NCBI GenBank assembly: GCA_023250955.1
Contig: JAHEZQ010000009.1
Coordinates: 1-64,000 of the forward strand
Direction of reading: 5' to 3'
Origin: Melioribacter sp.
GTDB taxonomy: Bacteria > Bacteroidota > Ignavibacteria > Ignavibacteriales > Melioribacteraceae
DNA length: 64,000 nucleotides
This document shows, in pieces, positions 20,901 through 29,213 of this stretch. Every line of letters begins with the position of its first letter. The stretch's first letter is position 1. Below the pieces are notes generated by a model. The model saw only the letters and a list, made by a program, of their open reading frames with translations, did no database searches and was not told where the DNA came from. The translations under genes were made by a program, and so were the position numbers.

Positions 20901-23187
20901 CTTTCCATGCAGCCGTAGAATCGTTTGCATAGTTGGTGGGGAAATTCATATCCAATGGATTTCTACTATCCGAAAGGTCGAGTGACATTGGGCCTGCGAG
21001 AATTTTAATTCCATTCGTACCTACAATTTCACAACTATCTAAAGTGCCCGTAAGTAGAATATCCTGCATACTCGTTCCATTACCTGTAATTGTAGCTTTA
21101 ACTGAATCTGTTGATGTTGGAACTGGGAGTAACCAATCTCTCGTGAATTTAACATCAAGAGCAAGGCTAATGTCTTTAACTCCGGTACTATCCCATTCAA
21201 CATAACATCCGGAATTAGGTGTTCCTTTTCTAAAATTGAAAATCATCTTAGGATTGGCTGAGGTATTGGGAATTTTTATATCCTCGGCAAGTTCCACACG
21301 ACCGCTGGTAAAATTAATGCTGGAAGGATGTACAGGAAAATATTTTCCCGCAAATCCTAAAGTATATGGTGTACCAGATTTTGTAAATTTTTCCTGCACC
21401 AAAAAATTTATTTTAGATGAATCTTTTTTGAAGACCATTTCGGTAATAACCAATTTCTGATTGCCATTATTGAATTGCAATCCGAAAGGCATTTTAAGTG
21501 TATAGTCGGGTAGAACCGGAGGCGGAATATTACTTTGATAGTTTATTTGCGGCTGACCATAGTTGAGACTATTCACCCAGGTAACTAAGTTATCAATTTT
21601 ACCATTCGACCAGTTTACTATATGATCTACAACATTAGCTGCACCTGGGCCTGTTAGAACACTCTCAGCCCATGCCAGAGGGTATGCTAAATAAGATGTA
21701 CTGGAACTTCCACTCTCGGTTGTTACAATTCCACCTGATGTCAATCGTTTGGTTGTATCAACTCGAATCTTTTTGAACTCAACAGCAACATTTGTCCCCA
21801 ACCAATTAATGTGGACTCTTCCTTTACCTGTAACCGAGCTGTCTGATTCGGTAGTTACATCGGTAACAATAACTTTAAATTCTCCATTATGTCCGGCCTT
21901 AATTGTATCATTAACTGCTACAGTTCCAGTTCCTCCACCTGATGTTGAACTATCAGCTGGATTCGAGATGGTTAAACTTTTTGTCCTACCATTTTGTCCT
22001 TCAACATCAAACACGAACGCTTCCGTAGTTCTGCTATTCTCTCCAGCATCTTGCCCTTCTCTACTTTCTAGTTGAACGGTCCATGCATATTTTTTATTCT
22101 TCTCTATTTTTTTTGCCGATAACGGATACTGAAGCATTGTAGTTCTAATTTCATTCTTTTCAAACACGGCTGGATTTAGTTTTACTGCTTCAGATGGTGA
22201 TTGATTACCGAGTATCTCAACTACTTTTAAGCTATAACTAATATCTGCCCCAGATTTAATTGATGGAAGCATCCAAGTAAAGAGAATCGGTTGATTCGCA
22301 TTCAGCTTTGATCCGTTTGCGGGAGAAATAAGTTGTGGGCTTACCTTTTCTGGAATTATAGTGGATATGATTTGGTCTATGCAGTCTCTGGCTACCTCCT
22401 CACCCCTTTCGTTTTTAACAGATACACAGATGGTATAGTTACCATCAGGCGCATTCATATTCTTGCTGAACGCTTCCTGAAGTTTTGTGTTGTGGTATGT
22501 TAACTCCGCTAAATTGAAATCGCTGAACGATAATCTTTTTGATCCAGAAATCATAACCGATTTTAATTTACTCTCAACTTGGATTCCGGAAGTTTTTTCT
22601 TTTAGATCAACAGTAATAAGAACTGCATTATAGGCGGTCGCGCTTACATTAGTCGCTATTATTTTCCAGAGATCTGAACTCTTCAGTTGATTTGTCGGAG
22701 GCGGAATTAATTTCACAATAAGACTCGCTACACCGTCGGTATCATGTTGGTTAATGGGCTGATCAATGGTTTGATCAATGCAACTGCTACTAATTTCTCT
22801 TCCGTCTTCTGCTTTTACATGAATACAAATTGTATAATCTCCCGAGGGGGAGTTACCTGTACGATTAAATGCTTCGCTCCAACTACCTGGTTTGAAATTT
22901 ACATTCCCGGTTTTAACATCGTTATAAGTAATCATCTTTGTTCCAGGAGGTAAGCTCATTAGTCCTGATTGCCCATTAACAACCATTCCTTCTCCCTTAA
23001 CTTCAAGAGTTCCAGACAATGTTATATGTATAGTAGATTTGGTTGTATTTATAAGTATTGCTTTCCAGAGATCGGTAGCTCTAAGTTGATTTGGTGGCGG
23101 CTGTGATAGTTTGACCTGAACCTGGTCCTGGGCAAAAGATAATCCGGCAAAGAAAAAGAAAGTTAAAAGTAAAAATATTTTTCGCAT
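17974..23187 (-). CDS. Giant exported TANFOR-like surface protein (1737 aa)
   Basis: Signal peptide 1-19 ending SFAQ, AAAGGA before the ATG. Two tandem copies of a roughly 130-residue module (about 20-150 and 155-285), each running from (S/I)-x-PPPNQL through a DLWK step to (S/D)GxYTIC and CIDQ, match the single copy in the 899-aa protein and resemble TANFOR domains. An Fn3-like module (about 290-400, with LKVVEILGNQ and KKYAWTVQ) follows. The remaining 1300 residues are Gly/Asn/Thr-rich beta-structure with repeated GTL, NLSANL and FGGGAYY-type strands, a segment with paired Cys near 1480-1540, and an Ig-like end (FRTGP). No T9SS sorting domain is recognisable. Function unknown. Confidence 0.7.
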   Translation of the reverse strand: MRKIFLLLTFFFFAGLSFAQDQVQVKLSQPPPNQLRATDLWKAILINTTKSTIHITLSGTLEVKGEGMVVNGQSGLMSLPPGTKMITYNDVKTGNVNFKPGSWSEAFNRTGNSPSGDYTICIHVKAEDGREISSSCIDQTIDQPINQHDTDGVASLIVKLIPPPTNQLKSSDLWKIIATNVSATAYNAVLITVDLKEKTSGIQVESKLKSVMISGSKRLSFSDFNLAELTYHNTKLQEAFSKNMNAPDGNYTICVSVKNERGEEVARDCIDQIISTIIPEKVSPQLISPANGSKLNANQPILFTWMLPSIKSGADISYSLKVVEILGNQSPSEAVKLNPAVFEKNEIRTTMLQYPLSAKKIEKNKKYAWTVQLESREGQDAGENSRTTEAFVFDVEGQNGRTKSLTISNPADSSTSGGGTGTVAVNDTIKAGHNGEFKVIVTDVTTESDSSVTGKGRVHINWLGTNVAVEFKKIRVDTTKRLTSGGIVTTESGSSSTSYLAYPLAWAESVLTGPGAANVVDHIVNWSNGKIDNLVTWVNSLNYGQPQINYQSNIPPPVLPDYTLKMPFGLQFNNGNQKLVITEMVFKKDSSKINFLVQEKFTKSGTPYTLGFAGKYFPVHPSSINFTSGRVELAEDIKIPNTSANPKMIFNFRKGTPNSGCYVEWDSTGVKDISLALDVKFTRDWLLPVPTSTDSVKATITGNGTSMQDILLTGTLDSCEIVGTNGIKILAGPMSLDLSDSRNPLDMNFPTNYANDSTAAWKGFYVKIFDVTLPDTWKTGTNLTAPVVSAYNFIIDDFGLTTKIKAVNVFNLQSGRIADLSASLDTVEISIISSSLVSGKAKGILVLPISEVTTQNSLKYTATFNQVSGGNNFQIAILPVGPIDADIFKGKMTLLPTSNISANLSPNSNTLSINLNGTFKWDNPNFPIKGIKMELGFENVGLNYAYNSTTNTLSFNPGSWSFASPPKWLANFPVSIKKIYYKSLSKASLPSPNMELLRGALMIDLVANLTEDIGGATTLGASFAVELNKTDKKFTPKFKEVFLDSISVHADMPAVKIDGNLSIRNEDPVYGNGFLGELTVVFTSVGLKAKALVEFGNTNYLYGSLYRYWRVEADILLPPPGVPFLTGLAFRGFGGGAYYNMLATQATSAKTPSGKKFTFTPLKSTMGLRVAATIATTPKEETFNADVGLLAQFSKSQGLTYIAFTGDFWVGAGFAKRPKANISGTVNVSYDFPDKHFNLSASVNVNAPPITTPSPSNLVLDIRGKTNKWFFKFGEPVPNGLNNVDVFGVHLYEYLMFGNDIVAPSGFTQTFKDGYHGVFGIDPGIPVIPANTLTATGKGFALGIGFKFNKDVNFNLVGSYSAELKLNAGAELNLAFAEYNGNNCEYPSERIGINGWQASGSIGFYASVLASVKKGSSTWNIADIKAGGWLQGKFPNPVYVTGLVEGSVKIGHFTTWTHSTGDWYYNSVTDFGWSACVHLQDHYLVNTSFNKSFEYGTNCSGITSAGDGATVVQGDAAEDQKQLLVQYVHPAQQYSFPLISPLAVQYGLIPNNVFDVSEQQSDGSIKNRTFKIVVITNLKIHNADGSLSNVVLKKNENNLGEYLYTVSTPNTINTTTAKTISQTQTKINTNILLNNTVIKNTASSGQIITTTYPLPPASNTYNNLPPEAPEIKNNLTIDKDYTFTVTATLKEFVNNSWINAKNKNNNVITQSVTKNFRTGPMVTVASTLNSKNTLINK

Positions 23188-23682
23188 GCTACATCCTTTT
23201 AATTCATTTGCAATTATATTTTATGTGGCATTAACCTTGTGCAATAAACAATGTATAATACCTGCTGTTTTTAATTCATTAAAAATTCTTCTCATTTTAT
23301 TATTTCATCATTCTTAATCTTAATTGAAGTTTTGTTACTCAGATTTTTCTGAAATAATTTTACTTCTCTATTTTATCTACACGAGAGTTCGAATGAATCG
23401 AGAATAGGAATCATTTTTTTTGCTTATATAATTTGATTTAACGGTAAGATGAGATTTCTAGGAAAGGATAATTTTTATGATTAGTATCTTATCGATTAAA
23501 GTTTCAATACTGATGTTAATGTACCCAGAATGATGTATTAAGTCAAGAAGTCTTTTATTGTCTAAAACCAGTCTAAAGATGTTAAGAAGTTAAATGATTG
23601 TTATGTATTAAGGATTATTGTTGAATAATAAAAAACCCCGTGAATAGCGGGGTTTCTTTATACTATTTATTTTTTATAGATA
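23188..23682. other. 495-base intergenic region with leader of the TANFOR cluster
   Basis: AT-rich and without a supported gene. The part nearest 23683 holds the frr terminator. The rest (23188-23632) must contain the promoter of the 10-kb operon and an unusually long leader for this otherwise compact sequence. A TATAAT-like hexamer on the minus strand (23218-23213) has no well-spaced -35 box. No riboswitch or tRNA fold was recognised. Confidence 0.6.
23633..23655 (-). terminator. Terminator after frr
   Basis: AAACCCCG (23633-23640) pairs with CGGGGTTT (23648-23655) around a seven-base loop; T-rich on the minus strand. It ends the rplM-frr gene string. Confidence 0.88.
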
Positions 23683-24243
23683 TCAGACTTCCATAATTTC
23701 TTTTTCTTTATGTTTAATAATATCATCAACCATTGTAATGTGTTCATCTGTAAGTTTTTGAGTTTCTTTTTCAGCTTCTTTTAGTTCATCTTCAGTCATC
23801 TTTTTTTCTTTTTCTATTTTTTTAAGATGATCATTTGCATCACGGCGTACATTTCTCAGAGCAACTTTAGCTTCTTCACCAAATTTCTTAACCAACTTTA
23901 CTAAATCCTTTCTTCTTTCTTCTGTTAATGCAGGTATTGGAATTTTAAGGTTAGTTCCGTCACTAATTGGATTTAATCCAAGATCAGAAGCGAGAATCGC
24001 TTTATCAATTGCCTGCACCATTGATTTATCCCAAGGAGTAATTGAAATTGTATGTGCATCAAGCACAGAAACATTTCCGACTTGATTGAGCGGACTCATA
24101 GTTCCGTAATAATCTACTTTTATCCCATCGAGTAATGCAGTTGTAGCTTTACCTGTTCTAATTTTTGATATTTCGACTCTAAATGCCTCAACACTTTTAT
24201 CCATTCTATGACGAGCATCTTTTATTTGTGGATGGTTTAACAT
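23683..24243 (-). CDS. frr: Ribosome recycling factor
   Basis: Splits post-termination ribosomes with EF-G. It shows the family hallmarks: RTGKATTALLDGI near residue 31, the NQVGNVSVLDAHTISITPWD strand, and ALRNVRRDANDHLKK near 132. 186 residues is normal. It follows pyrH by 15 bases, the classical pyrH-frr pair. Confidence 0.97.
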   Translation of the reverse strand: MLNHPQIKDARHRMDKSVEAFRVEISKIRTGKATTALLDGIKVDYYGTMSPLNQVGNVSVLDAHTISITPWDKSMVQAIDKAILASDLGLNPISDGTNLKIPIPALTEERRKDLVKLVKKFGEEAKVALRNVRRDANDHLKKIEKEKKMTEDELKEAEKETQKLTDEHITMVDDIIKHKEKEIMEV

Positions 24244-24258
24244 AGGACCTCACAAATT

Positions 24259-24999
24259 TTAGTTCTTAATAGTTTGTGCCAAATTTCTAACGGATGTTCC
24301 AACGTTTTCTCCAGTAACAACTTTAAGGAGATTACCGGGTTTATCCATGTTAAAAATTATTATTGGTAAATTATTTTCTTTACATAAACTTATTGCAGTT
24401 AAATCCATAACACGAAGATTTTTTTGGAGAACATCAATGTAAGAGATTTCTTCAAAGCGAAACGCCTCCGGATTTTTTTCAGGATCAGAATCAAACACAC
24501 CATCTACACGTGTTCCTTTAAATATTGCATCGGCTTCAATCTCAACAGCTCTTAATGATGCTGCTGTGTCTGTACTGAAATACGGATGGCCTGTTCCTGC
24601 TCCAAAGATTACTACTCTTCCCTTTTCAAGATGCCTTATAGCTCTTCTGCGGATATATGGTTCAGCGATAGCCGACATATTAATTGCAGTCATTAAACGT
24701 GTATACATTCCTTTATTTTCACACGCATTTTGTAATGCAAGTGAATTTATCATCGTTGCGAGCATTCCCATCTGATCACCAGTAACACGATCAATTGCTT
24801 GACCGTTAGCATTTAATCCGCGATAAATATTTCCGCCTCCGATGACAATCCCAACTTGAACACCAAGCGAATGAATCTTTTTTATTTCATCAGAAAAAAA
24901 ATCTAATACCTTGGGTTCGATACCAAATTCATTTTCGCCTGCAAGGGATTCGCCGCTAAGTTTTAGTAATATTCTTTTATATTTCAATTTATTATTCAT
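24259..24999 (-). CDS. pyrH: UMP kinase (PyrH)
   Basis: Phosphorylates UMP in pyrimidine nucleotide synthesis. [12 protein letters not shown] (8-19), [12 protein letters not shown] and the [15 protein letters not shown] segment are diagnostic of bacterial UMP kinase. 246 residues. It lies downstream of tsf, separated by a strong palindrome that could terminate or attenuate transcription. Confidence 0.97.
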   Translation of the reverse strand: MNNKLKYKRILLKLSGESLAGENEFGIEPKVLDFFSDEIKKIHSLGVQVGIVIGGGNIYRGLNANGQAIDRVTGDQMGMLATMINSLALQNACENKGMYTRLMTAINMSAIAEPYIRRRAIRHLEKGRVVIFGAGTGHPYFSTDTAASLRAVEIEADAIFKGTRVDGVFDSDPEKNPEAFRFEEISYIDVLQKNLRVMDLTAISLCKENNLPIIIFNMDKPGNLLKVVTGENVGTSVRNLAQTIKN

Positions 25000-25019
25000 T
25001 ATTGGTTTCCAATATAAAA

Positions 25020-25051
25020 AAAAAGGTCTTATTTATAAATAAGACCTTTTT
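25020..25051 (-). terminator. Perfect palindrome between tsf and pyrH
   Basis: AAAAAGGTCTTATTTA (25020-25035) and TAAATAAGACCTTTTT (25036-25051) form a perfect 16-base-arm palindrome ending in a T-tract on either strand. It lies three bases after the tsf stop, so it can end the ribosomal transcript before pyrH-frr. Confidence 0.85.
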
Positions 25052-25054
25052 GAA

Positions 25055-25924
25055 TTACTTCTTTTCATCACTGAGGTGAAACCGTCTGAATTTAATCAGT
25101 TTCACTTGAGCTGAGTTTGATTTATTAAACTCATCAATTAATCCGCCGATCTTTTTCGTATTGTCTTTTACAAATGCTTGTTCGAAAAGGCAGTTCTCTT
25201 CGTAGAATTTATTTAGTTTGCCAAGAGCAATTTTTTCAAGAATTTGTTCCGGTTTACCTTCTTTACGCGCAAGCTCTTTATAAATCTCAACTTCTTTTTC
25301 AATTAGAGTTTTATCAACTTCATTACGGTATATTGATAAAGGGCGCATTGCAGCAACTTGCATTGCTATGTCTTTTAAGACCGGTTCCAATACATTTGTT
25401 TTATCAGATGGAACATCCTCAGCTTCAATAAGAACACCAAGCTTTGAACCAGCATGAACATAATCTACAATTTCACCATTAGTAGTATTATCAATTGCAA
25501 AACGTGATATTTCAATTTTCTCTCCGATCTTTCCGATGATCGCATTTAATTCATCAACAAGTTTTTTTCCATCTTTCGTAATTTCCAAAAGTGATGGTAT
25601 ATCAACAGGTTTATTGTTAGCAACAATATCCATAACAAAGTTTGTAAAATTTACAAAGTCATCACTCTTAGCTACGAAATCAGTTTCGCAATTCACTTCT
25701 AAAATTGCTCCAGTCTTTCCATTATTAAAAATACGTGTTAAAACTATCCCTTCATTTGCAGTTCTTTCAGCACGCTTTGCTGCAACAGAAGCACCTTTTT
25801 TTCTTAATAGTTCAACTGCTTTTTCAAAGTCACCGTTAGCTTCTTCAAGAGCTTTCTTGCAATCCATCATACCAGCGCCGGTTTTTTCTCTTAATTCTTT
25901 TACCTGATTTGCACTTACTGCCAT
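25055..25924 (-). CDS. tsf: Elongation factor Ts
   Basis: Nucleotide exchange factor for EF-Tu. The UBA-like start VKELREKTGAGMMDCKKAL and the TDFVAKSDDF motif near residue 81, which contacts EF-Tu, are clear. At 289 residues it matches the long (E. coli-like) form. It follows rpsB by 41 bases. Confidence 0.97.
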   Translation of the reverse strand: MAVSANQVKELREKTGAGMMDCKKALEEANGDFEKAVELLRKKGASVAAKRAERTANEGIVLTRIFNNGKTGAILEVNCETDFVAKSDDFVNFTNFVMDIVANNKPVDIPSLLEITKDGKKLVDELNAIIGKIGEKIEISRFAIDNTTNGEIVDYVHAGSKLGVLIEAEDVPSDKTNVLEPVLKDIAMQVAAMRPLSIYRNEVDKTLIEKEVEIYKELARKEGKPEQILEKIALGKLNKFYEENCLFEQAFVKDNTKKIGGLIDEFNKSNSAQVKLIKFRRFHLSDEKK

Positions 25925-25965
25925 AATTTATTTACCTCAATAATTTTCTAAATCTTAATTAATAT

Positions 25966-26925
25966 TTATTCTGCTTTTGTTTCAGTACTTTCTTCTTTTT
26001 TCTCAACCGGTTTTACTTCAGGTTTATCTTCTTTCTTTTCAACAGGTCTATCATCTCTTCTTTGAGCGGGTCTATTTTGTCTGTTGTCTCTTCTATCTCT
26101 GTGTTGAGGTTTCTTATCACCTTTTTCATCAATTCTAACTCTTCTTACTTTACCTTTTGCGTCTTTCTTTTCTACTTCTTGTTCTTCTTTATTTTCTTTC
26201 TTACTTTCCTTCTCAGCTGCTTCATGTGCCCTTAATTCTTTTGATTTAGCATTTCCTTCAATAACTGCATCTGCAATTACTCTTGTTATTACTTCAACAG
26301 CACGTGATGCATCGTCATTAGCAGGAATGATATAATCAATCGGCGCAGGATCGCAGTTTGTATCAACTATTGCAAAGAGAGGAATATTTAATCGTAAAGC
26401 TTCATTAACTGCAATTGATTCCTTTTTAATATCAACTATGAATAAAGCTCCCGGCATTTTTGCAAGTGTTTCAACACCATCAAGAACTTTTCTTAATTTA
26501 TCTTTTTCTCTTGTAAGAACGAGGCGTTCTTTCTTTGTGATCTTTTCAAAAGTACCGTCGCTTTCCATCTTTTCAATGTTTTGCAATCGTTTAATACTTT
26601 TACGAATTGTTTGAAAGTTAGTTAACATTCCGCCAAGCCATCTTTCACTTACCCAGTTGCTGTCTGAACGTTTTGCTTCTGATGCAACTGTTCCTTTAGC
26701 TTGTTTTTTAGTGCCTACAAAAAGAACACGTTTGCCTTGGGATACAATTTCAGTCATAGCTTGAGCGGCTACTTCTATAGCCTCTTGTGTTTTTTTCAAA
26801 TCAATTATATGAATACCATTCTTTTCCATAAAGATGTATGGTTTCATTTTAGGATTCCAGCGACGTGTTAAGTGGCCGAAGTGTGCGCCTGATTCGATGA
26901 GTTCTGTGAGTTGGACTCTAGACAT
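25966..26925 (-). CDS. rpsB: 30S ribosomal protein S2 with long charged C-terminal tail
   Basis: Opens MSRVQLTELIESGAHFGH; AGGAG five bases before the ATG at 26925 fixes the start 15 codons inside the longest reading frame. The globular S2 core ends near residue 230, with RWNPKMKPYIF and FIVDIKKE visible. Residues about 231-319 form a Lys/Glu/Arg-rich extension, low in complexity and probably disordered. Usual S2 is about 230-260 residues. Confidence 0.96.
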   Translation of the reverse strand: MSRVQLTELIESGAHFGHLTRRWNPKMKPYIFMEKNGIHIIDLKKTQEAIEVAAQAMTEIVSQGKRVLFVGTKKQAKGTVASEAKRSDSNWVSERWLGGMLTNFQTIRKSIKRLQNIEKMESDGTFEKITKKERLVLTREKDKLRKVLDGVETLAKMPGALFIVDIKKESIAVNEALRLNIPLFAIVDTNCDPAPIDYIIPANDDASRAVEVITRVIADAVIEGNAKSKELRAHEAAEKESKKENKEEQEVEKKDAKGKVRRVRIDEKGDKKPQHRDRRDNRQNRPAQRRDDRPVEKKEDKPEVKPVEKKEESTETKAE

Positions 26926-27031
26926 GATTTCTCCTGTTTTTCTTCTACCCTCTTCATCTTTGCCTTCCATCTCTTTTTAACGTGAGACACAGGGGGCAAA
27001 TCCGAGAGTATGATTAATGTTAATTAAATAA

Positions 27032-27418
27032 TTATCTCTTAGAGAATTGGAATCTCTTACGTGCTTTCTTTTGACCGTACTTTTTACGTTCAACCATTCT
27101 TGGATCTCTTTTCAAAAGACCTTCAGCTTTTAACGGAACTCTGAAATCTCCGTTAATTTCTTCAAGTGCTCTTGAAATACCGAGACGAATTGAATCTGAT
27201 TGACCTGAAATACCGCCGCCGTTCACATTAGCAAAAACATCATATTTACCGAGAGTTTCTGTTGCAACAAAAGGAAGCATTAAATTATCTCTATGGTCTT
27301 TACGCGAAAAAAACTTTTCAAATTCTTTGTCATTAACGGTTATCTTGCCGGAACCACTTCTTAAATAAACTCTGGCTACAGCATTTTTTCTTCTTCCAAC
27401 AAAAATTTTATCTGTCAT
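27032..27418 (-). CDS. rpsI: 30S ribosomal protein S9
   Basis: 128 residues. [14 protein letters not shown] at the start, [19 protein letters not shown] in the middle and the basic [14 protein letters not shown] tail that reaches the P-site are all present. The start is the ATG at 27418 with GGAG seven bases upstream; the frame is also open from the TTG just before. It follows rplM, the universal L13-S9 pair. Confidence 0.97.
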   Translation of the reverse strand: MTDKIFVGRRKNAVARVYLRSGSGKITVNDKEFEKFFSRKDHRDNLMLPFVATETLGKYDVFANVNGGGISGQSDSIRLGISRALEEINGDFRVPLKAEGLLKRDPRMVERKKYGQKKARKRFQFSKR

Positions 27419-27430
27419 CAACTCTCTCCA

Positions 27431-27871
27431 TTAAAGACTTAATACTTCAGGTTTTTGAGCGCTATGCGGATGAACGTCACCGGCATACACTTTTAACTTC
27501 TTAATTAATTTTCTACCGAGTTTTGTTTTGGGCAGCATACCTTTAACTGCATTTTCAAAAGCAAACTCTGGTTTTTTTTCCATCACTTCCGAAAAACTTC
27601 TAACTCTTGTACCGCCAGGATACATAGAGTGAGAAAAATAAGTTTTTAGAGTTTCTCTTTTACCGGTCATTCTAATTTTATCTGCGTTAATAACTACTAC
27701 AAAATCACCCGCATCCATATTAGGTGTAAATACCGGTTTATTTTTACCGCGAATAACTCTGGCTACTTTGGCCGCTAAACGTCCTAAAATTTGATCTTTA
27801 GCATCAACCAAATACCATTTCTGATTTGCGTCTTCCGGTTTGATAAATCTTGTAATTCTTTCCTGCTTCAA
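27431..27871 (-). CDS. rplM: 50S ribosomal protein L13, TTG start
   Basis: 146 residues containing KWYLVDAKDQILGRLA, GDFVVVINADKI and the VKGMLPKTKLGR motif. No ATG is suitably placed. A GGAGG (27881-27877) sits five bases before the TTG at 27871-27869, which is taken as the start, giving MKQERITRF. The first gene of rplM-rpsI-rpsB-tsf, behind a strong promoter. Confidence 0.94.
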   Translation of the reverse strand: MKQERITRFIKPEDANQKWYLVDAKDQILGRLAAKVARVIRGKNKPVFTPNMDAGDFVVVINADKIRMTGKRETLKTYFSHSMYPGGTRVRSFSEVMEKKPEFAFENAVKGMLPKTKLGRKLIKKLKVYAGDVHPHSAQKPEVLSL

Positions 27872-27912
27872 AACTGCCTCCAAAAGCAAAATTCTATTTT
27901 TCAAAGGGTGTA

Positions 27913-27941
27913 AATATATTTCTATGGGGTTAGAATGTCAA
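27913..27941 (-). promoter_or_regulatory. Sigma70-type promoter of the rplM operon
   Basis: On the minus strand a perfect TTGACA (27941-27936), a 17-base spacer and TATATT (27918-27913). The start point would lie about 35 bases before the rplM TTG. Confidence 0.78.
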
Positions 27942-28078
27942 GAAATGGCGATTTTAAAATTTTCATCCGTTTTATGAACAAATGGCATTGTTATTACAAA
28001 GAGGCGCACAAAATGTTAATAGTTATATGTAAAAACACCTCTTTTAATTAGATTGAATTATAAAATTATGAGTAATTT

Positions 28079-29116
28079 ATGAAAATTCTTGTTACCGGCG
28101 GTGCCGGATTTCTTGGCATTAATCTAATTCGTTATCTACTTCAAAAAAAATATGAAGTTGTTTCTCTTGATATATCAGATTTCAATTATCCCGATGTAAA
28201 AGATAAAATTAAAATCATCAAAGGTGATATTCGTAATAATGTTGCAGTTGAATCTGCATTACAAAATGTTGATATGGTTATTCATACAGCTGCTGCACTT
28301 CCACTTTATAAACCTGATGAAATTTATACTACAGACGTTAAAGGAACTCGCTTGCTTCTTCATGAAGCGTTTAAGAATGATGTTAAACGGTTTATTCATG
28401 TTTCCTCAACTGCTGTTTATGGAATTCCTGATCATCACCCGCTTTATGAAAACGATAAACTTGATGGAGTTGGTCCTTATGGCAAGGCAAAAATTGAAGC
28501 AGAAAATGTTTGTATTGAATTCCGTAAAAAAGGTATGTGTGTTCCTATTATTCGTCCAAAATCTTTCATCGGTCCAGAACGGCTTGGTGTTTTTGCGCTT
28601 TTTTATGATTGGGCAAAAGATGGTAAAAATTTTCCAATGATAGGAAACGGAAATAACCGCTATCAATTGCTTGACGTAGAAGATCTTTGCGACGCAATTT
28701 ACAATTGCATTGTCCTGCCGGGAAAAATTGTAAACGATACTTTCAATATCGGTGCAAAATTATTCACAACCATGAAGGAAGATTATCAGTCGGTTCTGGA
28801 TTACGCCGGATTCGGTAAAAAAATAATCGGGCTTCCGGAAAAACCGATTATACTAACACTAAAATTATTGGAAGCACTTAAAATTTCACCGTTATACAAA
28901 TGGGTTTATGAAACTGCATCCAAAGATTCATTTGTATCAATTGAGAAAGCTGAAAGACAATTAAATTTTTCACCAAAATATTCCAACAAAGATGCTCTAA
29001 TAAGAAATTACAAATGGTATCTTGAAAACATGAATTCCTTCAAAGATCAATCCGGTATCAGCCACCGAGTTCCATGGAAACAAGGGATACTTTCTATAGC
29101 TAAAAAGTTTTTTTAA
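28079..29116 (+). CDS. NAD-dependent epimerase/dehydratase (extended SDR)
   Basis: 345 residues. TGGAGFLG (residues 6-13) binds NAD; KGDIRN, the SSTAVYG step and YGKAK (catalytic Tyr-Lys near 140) define an extended SDR. Relatives act on nucleotide sugars or sterol-like substrates; the substrate cannot be told here. The C-terminal 80 residues resemble the tail of 3beta-HSD-like epimerases. It is transcribed away from rplM. The gene downstream (DHS-like) has its own -10 element, so cotranscription is uncertain. Confidence 0.82.
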   Translation: MKILVTGGAGFLGINLIRYLLQKKYEVVSLDISDFNYPDVKDKIKIIKGDIRNNVAVESALQNVDMVIHTAAALPLYKPDEIYTTDVKGTRLLLHEAFKNDVKRFIHVSSTAVYGIPDHHPLYENDKLDGVGPYGKAKIEAENVCIEFRKKGMCVPIIRPKSFIGPERLGVFALFYDWAKDGKNFPMIGNGNNRYQLLDVEDLCDAIYNCIVLPGKIVNDTFNIGAKLFTTMKEDYQSVLDYAGFGKKIIGLPEKPIILTLKLLEALKISPLYKWVYETASKDSFVSIEKAERQLNFSPKYSNKDALIRNYKWYLENMNSFKDQSGISHRVPWKQGILSIAKKFF

Positions 29117-29118
29117 AC

Positions 29119-29147
29119 TAACTGCTAAAAGCTAATCGCTAACAGCT
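29119..29147 (+). repeat. Dispersed GCTRAWAGCT-type short repeat, copy 1
   Basis: ACTGCTAAAAGCTAATCGCT and its continuation lie between two genes. About 20 of 28 positions, with mostly transitions between them, match the copy at 30528-30555, and the unit recurs near 41304. Confidence 0.55.
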
Positions 29148-29171
29148 ATTAGTAAATTGCAAAGTTCTATT

Positions 29172-29179
29172 TATATTTG
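29172..29179 (+). promoter_or_regulatory. TATATTTG -7/-10 element before the DHS-like gene
   Basis: TATATTTG fits the TAnnTTTG element of Bacteroidota promoters, 34 bases before the ATG. No convincing -33 box is spaced correctly. A GAGG ribosome-binding site lies at 29202-29205. Confidence 0.45.
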
Positions 29180-29213
29180 CACCCAGAAATAATTATAACA
29201 TAGAGGATACAAA

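Noticed and set aside
21749..22075. Open frame of 108 codons antisense to the giant TANFOR-like gene
   Set aside because: It lies wholly within a continuous 1737-codon coding frame and has no independent support.
13009..23187. Horizontally acquired island or prophage for the large surface genes
   Set aside because: No integrase, transposase, attachment repeats or obvious base-composition change is visible, and housekeeping genes lie on both sides.
26926..26970. Upstream start of rpsB (15 extra codons)
   Set aside because: AGGAG five bases before the ATG at 26925 and alignment with S2 proteins show that translation begins there.
29119..29147. Terminator after the epimerase gene
   Set aside because: The CTAAT/ATTAG pairing is weak and there is no T-tract; it fits better as one copy of a dispersed repeat.
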